Below, one piece after another: positions 1-7,474 of a stretch of 64,000 nucleotides of DNA. The notes beneath the pieces were generated by a model. That model was not told where the DNA came from. It saw only the letters and a list, made by a program, of their open reading frames with translations, and did not search any database. How positions within the stretch are numbered: position 1 is the first letter of the stretch; each line of letters begins with the position of its first letter. The stretch is from Tabrizicola piscis (lineage in GTDB: Bacteria > Pseudomonadota > Alphaproteobacteria > Rhodobacterales > Rhodobacteraceae). The DNA is taken from the NCBI RefSeq assembly GCF_003940805.1, contig NZ_CP034328.1:496001-560000 (forward strand), read 5' to 3'. The position numbers and the translations under genes are program-made.

Positions 1-1968
1 TCTCCCGGGGACCTGGAGGATAGCGGTACTCCCGCCGGTCATTACCAGTTCAACCGTTTCGCCGCCTTGGGCCAAGTTTCGGTGCCGCAGGAATGCAGCA
101 CGCAAGTTTTCGGTGTCGAATACCAAGGCCTCAACTTCATCGACCGGGGTCTCAACCAAGTTATCTACGACAGACACCAGCACATTGGCCGCAAGCGTGA
201 ACCCAGCGCGGCGTCCGGCGTTCAGAACTAGTCCAATCCCTAGATTGGATCTCGAACGCAGCGCAGTGTCGACCTCGGCATAGCACTTCTCATCCATGAG
301 ACGACGGGCAAGGTAGACGGGAATCTGCGCGCCATCGACTTCGAGCGATCCAAGAGCCAGCATATTTGGGTTAATGACTTCAACTTTTTTCGACCGAAAC
401 TGCTTGCAGGCATTCTGCTTCAGGTACTGTTCAACCCAGTCCGGCCTGACCCTATAGAGGCGATAGCGGCTTGCTTGGACGACCGGTGCCATCTGTCCCG
501 GAGCAGCGCCGAGCTCGACCATATTGCTTCCCGCATCGACCACCGCAGCCTGGACGCCCATTCCATTCTCGTCTTCGATTAAATCTACGTCGTCCCAGCC
601 GTAAGGGGCAAGAAACCCGAGATCCTGCAGCTTGTCGGCGTCAATGTTTCTTTCTATTAGCCATGCCCCGGTCACCTTTTCTGCTCCGGTATCCCAAAGC
701 GTAAATGCTGCGGGCAGCACGGTGCGGAGGTCCGCATCGGTTGGAGCTCGTCCAACCGCCAGAATTCCCCACGCTCTAAGAAGCCGGTGACCTAGAGCCT
801 GTTCAAAGGTGTCGGCCACGCTCATCAAGCTGCAGGTATTGCCATCGGAAATGGTAAAGGTGAGCGTTTGGTCCTCGCGATGTCCGGAACGCCGATACCG
901 CACTGCAATTTCGACAAAACGTACAGCAACGGCGTTTGTGAAGACCTTTTCCAGCCCGGGCTGACTGTCGATTAGATTACGGACGTTCTGTCCGATGGTT
1001 GTTGAAAGGGCAATCCTGTTGCCAAGTGTCCTGATGCTTGCGTCGACCCGTATTAGCCAGACCTCCTTGATAAGAGCCTCCCCGTCCTCCGGGGTGCAAA
1101 GGTCCAGATCAGTCAGAAAGCGCGAAATATCGTAGGCCCGGAAGTCGACGGGCTGGTGAGACAAATCCTGCACCAGCACCTTTGTCACGAACGACTTCCA
1201 GACCAGATGACGGATGGCCCTCGTGTCTGCGCGGACGTGCAGAAGTCCCGTAGAGGGAACGAACACCACCATAGCTTCACCCGGCGGTCGGAAATAGAAT
1301 TTCGACACGGTTCCGTCGTCGTCGATCTCGCGCGCGGCCGTTGGCAGGTTCGGATGACGGATGATGTACATCTCTGCCTGGGGTTCTCCATCTTCAGCAG
1401 GAATATCGTATCTCTCTGTCCTGCACCCCGAACCCCGCTTAAGGCCCTGTTCCAAGTCTTGAAGAAACTCCTCCAGCGACTTGCCGCCAACGTGCCGTTC
1501 ATCGTCGCTGACCGGCGCCGCTTGAAATGTCTGATAATGCTTCTCATAACGACGATAGAGCCGCAGATGGAGAACATTCTCGGCCGCTTCGAACAACGGG
1601 GTTGCGTCCAGCCAAGCCCAGAGACTTCGAGCGAGCTCGTCATGGTGCGTTAGGAAGGCTGCAGTGTGCACCCCATCATCCTGGTCATGCAGCAAGCCTT
1701 CGAGAGCAAACTGCCCTCGTGGTCCGGCAATGTTTGCAATTCGTGTGGCTTCCGTTTCGAGCGGAAGCAGCGTCGACTTGAGCTCGTGGTCCAGCATCCT
1801 CAATGCGCGGTCGCGCCCGTCAGGGTGATCCGTCGCAAATCTGTAGTTGGCGAGCCAATCAGATCTTTGAAACGGCTTTCCCTCCATGAACCGCGCTAGC
1901 AGGTCTAAAGGAGCTTCGACCAGAACCCGGTGCAGGTTGGGGCAGGTCTTCGTCGGAGCACGGACCAT
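1..1968 (-). CDS. Large protein of unknown function, 3'-truncated by window edge
   Basis: An uninterrupted minus-strand frame of 656 codons runs off the left edge. It begins at the ATG at 1966-1968, preceded five bases upstream by a perfect GGAGG; an in-frame TGA lies a little further upstream, so this is the first usable start. I recognise no domain, signal peptide or membrane segment. The protein is soluble-looking and mixed alpha/beta, with charged stretches and a C-terminal half containing RVRPDWVEQYLKQ-like segments. It diverges from the recombinase cassette across a 145-base gap, which should hold both promoters. Being in the island, it may belong to mobile-element or defence functions, but that is inference from position only. 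Confidence 0.8.
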   Translation of the reverse strand, partial: MVRAPTKTCPNLHRVLVEAPLDLLARFMEGKPFQRSDWLANYRFATDHPDGRDRALRMLDHELKSTLLPLETEATRIANIAGPRGQFALEGLLHDQDDGVHTAAFLTHHDELARSLWAWLDATPLFEAAENVLHLRLYRRYEKHYQTFQAAPVSDDERHVGGKSLEEFLQDLEQGLKRGSGCRTERYDIPAEDGEPQAEMYIIRHPNLPTAAREIDDDGTVSKFYFRPPGEAMVVFVPSTGLLHVRADTRAIRHLVWKSFVTKVLVQDLSHQPVDFRAYDISRFLTDLDLCTPEDGEALIKEVWLIRVDASIRTLGNRIALSTTIGQNVRNLIDSQPGLEKVFTNAVAVRFVEIAVRYRRSGHREDQTLTFTISDGNTCSLMSVADTFEQALGHRLLRAWGILAVGRAPTDADLRTVLPAAFTLWDTGAEKVTGAWLIERNIDADKLQDLGFLAPYGWDDVDLIEDENGMGVQAAVVDAGSNMVELGAAPGQMAPVVQASRYRLYRVRPDWVEQYLKQNACKQFRSKKVEVINPNMLALGSLEVDGAQIPVYLARRLMDEKCYAEVDTALRSRSNLGIGLVLNAGRRAGFTLAANVLVSVVDNLVETPVDEVEALVFDTENLRAAFLRHRNLAQGGETVELVMTGGSTAILQVPGR

Positions 1969-2113
1969 GAATGCCTCCGCAAAAATTCGACTTCGCAAAA
2001 TTCAACCCAAGGTATATTGGCCCGGCGCTTCTGCGAAGAAGTTTCTGTGGCGACTGTCCCATTTCGCGGTCCCAGTTGGCCTTTGGTTGGCAGATGAAAC
2101 CGAAAGGTCTGCC

Positions 2114-2317
2114 ATGTCCGGTCCGAACCCACTCTCCCCGTTCCACATGTCCCCCGCCGAACGCCGCGCCGAGTTGTGCCGCATTTTGGCCCTCGGCCTG
2201 ATCCGCCTGCACATGCGCCAGTCAAGCGAACTATCTGACGTGACTGGAGAAAGTTCGCTACACTTCCCGCCCGAGCAGAGGGGTCATGCAACTCCCAATG
2301 AACGGAGAACCGCATGA
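2114..2317 (+). CDS. Small conserved protein of recombinase cassette
   Basis: A 67-residue protein starting MSGPNPLSPF at an in-frame ATG. It contains a predicted helix (SPAERRAELCRILALGLIRL) and a C-terminal tail with the pattern GESSLHFPPEQRGHATP. From memory, similar short proteins with a RARQSS-like segment and a terminal phenylalanine/proline tail precede DUF2924 genes in alphaproteobacteria; no function is known to me. Its stop overlaps the DUF2924 start by ATGA, which supports it being real. The frame is open further upstream to about 1886, but the 2114 start matches the usual length of such proteins. Confidence 0.6.
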   Translation: MSGPNPLSPFHMSPAERRAELCRILALGLIRLHMRQSSELSDVTGESSLHFPPEQRGHATPNERRTA

Positions 2318-2769
2318 CCAACCATGACCCTATCGCTGCCCGCCTGGCCGCGCTGAAGACCACGCCAACGCCTGCACTCAAGACGCAGTGGCGCGAGTTG
2401 TTCGCAACCGAACCGCCGCCCTTCAATCGGCGCTACTTGGAAAGCCGCCTCGCCTACCGCATCCAGGAACTGGCCTATGGCGGGCTGAAGCCCGAGACGA
2501 TCCGGCGGCTGGAGAAGCTGGGCGAGGAGTTGGATGGCGGCGACAAGAAGAAGCGCAGCATCCGTTTTGACCGGGATCGGCCGATCATCGGCACTCGGCT
2601 GCTGCGGGATTGGCAGGGCGTCGAGCACGTCGTCACTGTCACGAAGGATGGCTTCGAATGGCAGGGCCGGCCCTACAAGTCGCTGTCTGCCATCGCCCGC
2701 GCCATAACTGGCACCCGCTGGAACGGCTGGACCTTCTTCGGGCTGAAGAACCATCGGGGGCACAGATGA
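2314..2769 (+). CDS. DUF2924 domain-containing protein
   Basis: A 151-residue protein matching the DUF2924 family along most of its length. The N-terminal part carries FNRRYLESRLAYRIQELAYGG, and the C-terminal part the diagnostic pattern TKDGFEWQGRPYKSLSAIA followed by ITGTRWNGWTFFGL. The family is regularly encoded just upstream of serine recombinases and may be a DNA-binding accessory factor, but no activity is established. The gene overlaps both neighbours by ATGA. Confidence 0.85.
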   Translation: MTNHDPIAARLAALKTTPTPALKTQWRELFATEPPPFNRRYLESRLAYRIQELAYGGLKPETIRRLEKLGEELDGGDKKKRSIRFDRDRPIIGTRLLRDWQGVEHVVTVTKDGFEWQGRPYKSLSAIARAITGTRWNGWTFFGLKNHRGHR

Positions 2770-4085
2770 ACGCCCCAAACAAAGCCATCGTCCGCAAACT
2801 GCGCTGTGCGGTCTACACCCGGAAGTCTTCCGAAGAAGGGCTGGAGCAGGAGTTCAACAGCCTGCATGCACAGCGCGAGGCCTGCGAGGCCTACATCGCA
2901 AGTCAGCGGTCGGAGGGCTGGGTGCTGGTCCGCGATCAGTACGACGACGGCGGCATCTCCGGGGGCACGCTGGAGCGCCCCGGCCTGCAGCGGCTGCTTG
3001 CGGATATCGAGGACGGGTTGGTCGATGTGGTGGTGGTCTACAAGATCGACCGGCTGTCCCGCTCGCTGATGGACTTTTCCAAGCTGGTCGAGGTGTTCGA
3101 CAGGAACGGCGTCACCTTTGTCAGCGTCACGCAGTCCTTCAATACCACCACGTCCATGGGGCGCCTGACTCTCAACATCCTGCTCTCGTTTGCCCAGTTC
3201 GAGCGCGAGGTGACGGCCGAACGCATCCGTGACAAGGTCCGCGCCAGCCGGATGAAGGGCATCTGGATGGGTGGCGGCGTACCGCTTGGCTATGTTGTGA
3301 AGGACCGCCGTCTGGTCGAGCACCCCGAGGATTCCGCCATTGTCCGCTGGGTGTTCAAACGGTTCATCGAGATCGGCTCCGCCACGCTTCTGATGCGTGA
3401 GTTGACCGAGCGCGGTGTCACAACCAGTCGCGGCTACCGGATGGACAGGAAGTTCATCTACCGGATGCTGAACAACCGGGTCTACATCGGCGAGGCGGTG
3501 CACAAGGGCACCAGCTACCCGGGTGAGCATGCGGCGATCGTCGACCGCGAGGTATGGGACAAGGTTCATGCCATCCTGACGGAAAGTCCGCGCAAAAGGG
3601 CAGCCCGCACCCGTGCTGACACGCCGGCGCTCCTCAAGGGGTTGCTCTATGGGCCAAACGGCGCAGCTTTCTCGCCATCGCATACCCGCAAGGGCGGGCG
3701 GCTCTACCGCTACTACGTCAGCCAGACGGTCGTGAAGCATGGTGCGGGATCCTGCCATGTTGGGCGCGTTCCGGCCGGAGATATCGAAAAGGCTGTCATC
3801 GACCAGCTCCGCGGCGTGTTCCGCCAGCCCGAAATCGTCGCGGGCACATGGAAGGCAGCGAGCGAGCATGGCGCCGACATCAGGGAGGCCGAGGCCAGAG
3901 ATGCACTGACACAACTTGATCCACTGTGGGATGAACTCTTCCCCGCCGAGCAGGCGCGCATCGTGGCGCTGCTGGTCGAACGGGTGGACATTGCCACCGA
4001 TGGGCTGAACGTCCGACTTCGGGTCGATGGCCTCGACGGCCTCGTTAGAGAGATGCAGGCCGGAGTCATGGGAACACCAGCATGA
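2766..4085 (+). CDS. Serine recombinase (resolvase/invertase family)
   Basis: A 439-residue site-specific DNA recombinase. Residues 13-160 form the resolvase catalytic domain: YTRKSS carries the likely nucleophile Ser21, and KIDRLSRS holds the conserved arginines. Residues 160-290 form the recombinase domain (GVPLGYVV; RMLNNRVYIGEAVHKG). A degenerate zinc-ribbon-like section follows (GRLYRYYVSQ; only one cysteine in GSCHVGRV). No long coiled coil is visible, so it is shorter than typical large phage integrases. The frame extends upstream to 2610, but that would run through the DUF2924 gene. The ATG at 2766 gives the ATGA coupling and the normal N-terminus. Probable role: integration, excision or inversion of the surrounding island. 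Confidence 0.92.
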   Translation: MNAPNKAIVRKLRCAVYTRKSSEEGLEQEFNSLHAQREACEAYIASQRSEGWVLVRDQYDDGGISGGTLERPGLQRLLADIEDGLVDVVVVYKIDRLSRSLMDFSKLVEVFDRNGVTFVSVTQSFNTTTSMGRLTLNILLSFAQFEREVTAERIRDKVRASRMKGIWMGGGVPLGYVVKDRRLVEHPEDSAIVRWVFKRFIEIGSATLLMRELTERGVTTSRGYRMDRKFIYRMLNNRVYIGEAVHKGTSYPGEHAAIVDREVWDKVHAILTESPRKRAARTRADTPALLKGLLYGPNGAAFSPSHTRKGGRLYRYYVSQTVVKHGAGSCHVGRVPAGDIEKAVIDQLRGVFRQPEIVAGTWKAASEHGADIREAEARDALTQLDPLWDELFPAEQARIVALLVERVDIATDGLNVRLRVDGLDGLVREMQAGVMGTPA

Positions 4086-4465
4086 CCCGAGGCACGCCGA
4101 TCCCCCAGACAGTGACGCTCCACGTCCCCTTCCGCATCGTGAAACGCGGTGGGCGGAGGGAGATGCAGCTTCCCGAGGGTGCCACGCAGCCGCGCCAGAC
4201 GGACAACACGTTGGTCAAGGCACTGGCGCGGGGCTTTCGCTGGAAGCGGATGTTGGAGTCGGGGGAGGTCGCGTCGATTTCGGAGTTGGCTGAGATGGAA
4301 GGCATCGCCTTCACCTATATGGCCCGTGTCCTGCGCCTGACCCTGTTAGCGCCGGACATCGTCGAAGCGGTTCTGGACGGTAGACACGGGTCGGAGGTCA
4401 GCCTGACACGCTTGCTAGAACCATATTCGATGGCCTGGTCGGACCAACGCACTTCTCTTCTGTAG
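4082..4465 (+). CDS. Recombinase-associated HTH-like small protein
   Basis: A 127-residue basic protein. The segment SISELAEMEGIAFTYMARVL resembles a helix-turn-helix, followed by RLTLLAPDIVEAVLDG and a terminal LTRLLEPYSMAWSDQR. Similar sequences occur as separate genes or as the C-terminal part of recombinases in alphaproteobacteria. A DNA-binding role in directing the recombinase is plausible but inferred. It is coupled to the recombinase by ATGA and is the last gene of the cassette; 159 bases follow before the GHKL ATPase gene. Confidence 0.75.
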   Translation: MTRGTPIPQTVTLHVPFRIVKRGGRREMQLPEGATQPRQTDNTLVKALARGFRWKRMLESGEVASISELAEMEGIAFTYMARVLRLTLLAPDIVEAVLDGRHGSEVSLTRLLEPYSMAWSDQRTSLL

Positions 4466-4549
4466 GAGTTCGCTTTCTGCTTGTGTCCACGCGACTGGCT
4501 CCCATACCTTGTATCTTGGGATGAAGCGGCAGTCAGGATTGCAACGTCA

Positions 4550-4569
4550 CGCTACGAGGCAATGTAGCG
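4550..4569. repeat. Short inverted repeat between cassette and GHKL gene
   Basis: CGCTAC (4550-4555) and GTAGCG (4564-4569) form a 6-base hairpin with an 8-base loop, 56 bases ahead of the GHKL start. It could be a weak terminator of the cassette, an operator, or part of a recombination site. No T run follows. Confidence 0.3.
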
Positions 4570-4624
4570 ACGAGGCAGGCGACCCTCGCCATTCTTTAGT
4601 TCTACACATTGCGGAGCGGTTTTC

Positions 4625-5989
4625 ATGATCCCAGCCGAAAAGAAAAGGGCAGACGCAAATCCAACCAAGGCATTCTTCGTTCGCATGATAACCCGGGATA
4701 TCACGCTGGAAGATTGTATTTTCGATTTGGTGGACAATAGTATTGACGGGGCTTGGGAGCTGTCTGGGGGTCACCCGCTAAGCCTCGATGACAAAACGAA
4801 TCTCTCTGCCTATAAGATCAGCATCAGGATCGAGGAGGATCGCTTCGAAATTTCAGACAACTGCGGCGGCATCACCCTAGATGACGCGGTCGAATACGCC
4901 TTCACTTTTGGACGAAAGGACAAGGCTGAGACAGAGAACTTCAGCATCGGGGTCTACGGTATTGGTATGAAGCGAGCGATTTTTAAGCTTGGGACACAGA
5001 TCGACATTCGAAGCACCTATGAAATTGACGAGAATCTGGAATCCTTTCGCGTACCGATAAACGTTGAGGCCTGGTTGGCTTCGGGTGACGAGAACTGGGA
5101 CTTCGACATTGAAGAGTCAGAGCACTTGGACCAAAAGGGGGTCAAAATCACCGTCTCTGATCTCACCGAGGCAGCAAGAAGGTCTTTCGAGAGCCCAAGA
5201 TTCATCAAGAACTTGAGGCGCTCAATAGCTCGCGATTACGCACTCCACTTACACCGCGGTCTCGTAATTGAGGTTCAAGGCAAGCCGGTCTCTGGATGGA
5301 CAATTGAGCTTCGTCAGGGTGGAGATTTCAGCCCCATGCGAGCTCAGTTTGAGAATGTGATGGACGGCGAGAGGGTTTTTGTCGAAATTTTGGCCGGCAT
5401 GGCCGCTCCACCTCCGAACGACAGCGAACCCAGCGAAGACTTCGACGATGATCAGAATACTTCCGGATGGTATGTCATATGCAATGGAAGGATAGTTCTG
5501 GCTGCTGACAAAACGACTGTCACGGGCTGGGGAACCGAGGGCTGGCCTCAGTGGCACCCTCAGTACACGGGGTTCATGGGCATCATAGTTTTCTCTTCTC
5601 GACGCGCTGACCTCCTGCCATTAACGACAACAAAGCGTAGCGTAGACGAGACATCGGCGGTCTACAGACAGTTTCGCCCAAAGATGCGTGAGACAACAAA
5701 AGAGTGGATCTCATACACAAACACCCGAAAGCAGATTAGAGAAGAAGCAATTCAGAGAGAAGCAGCCGCTAAGGCTGTGCCAATATTCGAGGTGGCCATC
5801 CGGCAGGAGGTGGAGCTTCCCAGGATCATTCAAAAGACAAAGGTCCCGGAAGCAAATGTACTTTACACCGTCCCGCGGCAAAGGTTAAGAAGCCTCGCTT
5901 CGGCATTTGGCAATATCAACATGGCTTACAAGGACGTTGGATTGAAGTCCTTCGAGTACGCCTTTAAAGATCTTGTGGGTGATGAGTAA
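4625..5989 (+). CDS. MORC/MutL-like GHKL ATPase of a modification/defence locus
   Basis: A 454-residue protein with an N-terminal GHKL (HSP90/MutL/MORC type) ATP-binding domain. Motif I is FDLVDNSID (residues 33-41, Asn38), motif II is ISDNCGGI (76-83), and motif III is SIGVYGIGMK (107-116). The usual general-base glutamate of motif I is an aspartate (Asp34). The second domain includes LLPLTTTKRSVD, resembling the transducer region that carries the catalytic lysine. A charged C-terminal helix (about 365-400) follows. The start has GGAG nine bases upstream. Stop and next start overlap as TAATG, so the downstream protein is likely made in step. GHKL ATPases of this kind are known from restriction-modification loci; a clamp or DNA-topology role is inferred. 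Confidence 0.88.
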   Translation: MIPAEKKRADANPTKAFFVRMITRDITLEDCIFDLVDNSIDGAWELSGGHPLSLDDKTNLSAYKISIRIEEDRFEISDNCGGITLDDAVEYAFTFGRKDKAETENFSIGVYGIGMKRAIFKLGTQIDIRSTYEIDENLESFRVPINVEAWLASGDENWDFDIEESEHLDQKGVKITVSDLTEAARRSFESPRFIKNLRRSIARDYALHLHRGLVIEVQGKPVSGWTIELRQGGDFSPMRAQFENVMDGERVFVEILAGMAAPPPNDSEPSEDFDDDQNTSGWYVICNGRIVLAADKTTVTGWGTEGWPQWHPQYTGFMGIIVFSSRRADLLPLTTTKRSVDETSAVYRQFRPKMRETTKEWISYTNTRKQIREEAIQREAAAKAVPIFEVAIRQEVELPRIIQKTKVPEANVLYTVPRQRLRSLASAFGNINMAYKDVGLKSFEYAFKDLVGDE

Positions 5990-6933
5990 TGGCATCGTTT
6001 GATTCAGTCAACTACAGCATTCGTCCGAGTAAGAGCGTCCAGAGAGGATTGGTTTTTGAGGGATTGCGTCGGATCGCCGGCGCTATTGATCTTGGAAATG
6101 CTGTTTATGTAGGCTTCGGTTCGATTTGGTTCACCGACTTCATTCAGGCGCACAGGGTTCTCGAGATCAATGACATGGTGTCTATCGAGGCAAATGAAAT
6201 CGGGTTTAAACGTGCGACCTTCAATAAGGTATATCGAACGATCTCTGTGATGGAGGGGCGAGCAAAAACCCGGCTTCCAGATGTTCTTGGAATTGATGGA
6301 TTCAGTGCTCGTCCTTGGATAATTTGGCTTGACTACGATAGTGCGCTTGACGAGGAGATAGTTGAGGACATGCAATGGGTGGTGACGAATGCTCCGCCGA
6401 ATAGCGTCGTCCTGTTCACTTTCAGTGCGACCCAAAATGCGTACGGCAAGCCGGTCAACAGAGCTGACCGGATCCGGGCGCTTTTGGGTGATGTAGTCCC
6501 AGACGAGCTTTCCAAGGAAGAATGCGAGAAGGAGACGCTTCCGACAACACTTGCAGGTCTAGCAGCTGATTTCTTGAAGTCGGAGGTCGCTGATGCGGCG
6601 CGGCCTGGCGGCTTCATTGAAGCCTTTAGGCTATCATATCTTGACAGCGTTGCCATGGTTACTGTGGGTGGAATTCTGCCGGCTAAGGGGGCGGCGGCCG
6701 CCGCTCGAGCCATGATAGATGACAAGTGCTGGAATGGCATCGTAGGGGAAATCATCGAAGCTCCTCCAATGACCCTCCGAGAAATCGCTACGTTGCAAGC
6801 AGAACTGCCGACCGTCGCCAACTTGACCCGTGCACGTATTCAGGAGCTCGGTTTCGACCTACATGAGAGACAAATCCGTTCTTTTCAGCAGTACTACAAG
6901 TATCTGCCGAGCTTCGCAGAAATCGTTGCATAG
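5989..6933 (+). CDS. Rossmann-like partner of GHKL ATPase, function unknown
   Basis: A 314-residue soluble protein. YVGFGSIWFTDF (40-51) resembles the glycine loop of a methyltransferase-like Rossmann fold, SIEANE (65-70) sits where an acidic ribose-binding residue would be, and WLDYD (113-117) sits at the strand 4 position. No (N/D)PP(Y/F) or PC catalytic motif is seen, so this may be an inactive fold, an RNA/protein methyltransferase relative or an unrelated nucleotide-binding protein. Its start codon overlaps the stop of the ATPase gene by one base, which strongly links the two functions. Base composition is AT-rich like the ATPase gene. Confidence 0.8.
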   Translation: MASFDSVNYSIRPSKSVQRGLVFEGLRRIAGAIDLGNAVYVGFGSIWFTDFIQAHRVLEINDMVSIEANEIGFKRATFNKVYRTISVMEGRAKTRLPDVLGIDGFSARPWIIWLDYDSALDEEIVEDMQWVVTNAPPNSVVLFTFSATQNAYGKPVNRADRIRALLGDVVPDELSKEECEKETLPTTLAGLAADFLKSEVADAARPGGFIEAFRLSYLDSVAMVTVGGILPAKGAAAAARAMIDDKCWNGIVGEIIEAPPMTLREIATLQAELPTVANLTRARIQELGFDLHERQIRSFQQYYKYLPSFAEIVA

Positions 6934-7005
6934 GTTCGTTCGGATAGTTCAGACCCAGATTAGGTGCCGAGGTCCGTTCCACTCGAGCCTTAAAAGAACA
7001 AGCTC

Positions 7006-7413
7006 ATGGCCGACCACGTAACGGCGGAGCGCCGCTCGTACATCATGTCCAAAGTCGGCCAGAAGGACACCTTGCCCGAACTTGCCCTCCGACGCGCTCT
7101 TCATCGGCTCGGGTATCGCTTCAGGCTCCATCGTCGTGATCTACCGGGCAGCCCAGACATCGTGTTTCCGTCGCGAAAGAAGGTTGTGTTCGTGCACGGC
7201 TGCTTTTGGCATGGTCATGGCTGCAGGTGGGGCAGACTGCCCAGGTCCAGGCCAGAGTACTGGCAACCAAAGATTGAAACAAACAGAGAACGAGACAACA
7301 AGGCCTTAACCCAGCTACGGGAAGCTGGATGGGAACCGATGGTGGTCTGGCAGTGCGAGCTGAGAGGCCTCGATGGAGCCGTCGGCCGCGTCGAAGCCTT
7401 CCTGAGAAGCTAG
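7006..7413 (+). CDS. vsr: Very short patch repair endonuclease
   Basis: A 135-residue Vsr nickase, which cuts beside T:G mismatches left by deamination of 5-methylcytosine. Asp51 in LPGSPDIVF, HGCFWHGHGC (64-73, including His69 and zinc ligands) and VVWQCEL near the C-terminus match the E. coli enzyme, and Asp51 and His69 even fall at the same residue numbers. It lies 61 bases before the cytosine methyltransferase gene, the usual pairing, so it most likely repairs the lesions created by that enzyme. It is separated from the GHKL pair by 72 bases on the same strand. Confidence 0.95.
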   Translation: MADHVTAERRSYIMSKVGQKDTLPELALRRALHRLGYRFRLHRRDLPGSPDIVFPSRKKVVFVHGCFWHGHGCRWGRLPRSRPEYWQPKIETNRERDNKALTQLREAGWEPMVVWQCELRGLDGAVGRVEAFLRS

Positions 7414-7474
7414 GTTTCGCTGGTCAATCTGGAGACACATCCATATGTTGGGTAGAAACCTTGGAGGCTACAGA

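Larger units (their letters stand above)
2114..4465 (+). mobile_element. Four-gene serine recombinase cassette
   Basis: Four genes (67, 151, 439 and 127 residues) follow each other on the plus strand. Each stop codon overlaps the next start by 4 bases as ATGA, at 2314-2317, 2766-2769 and 4082-4085. Such a chain implies one transcript and coupled translation. DUF2924 proteins beside this recombinase family are a recurring arrangement in alphaproteobacterial genomes. The cassette is the only recombination function visible in the island and is the likeliest agent of its movement. Terminal repeats or att sites could not be identified. Confidence 0.65.

Noticed and set aside
2673..3914. A 413-codon minus-strand frame opposite the recombinase gene
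   Set aside because: Antisense shadow: the recombinase has all catalytic motifs and coupled neighbours, and the antisense product has no family features.
4082..4465. Antitoxin or toxin gene in the recombinase cassette
   Set aside because: The small HTH-like protein is coupled to the recombinase and resembles recombinase-associated proteins; no toxin partner is present.
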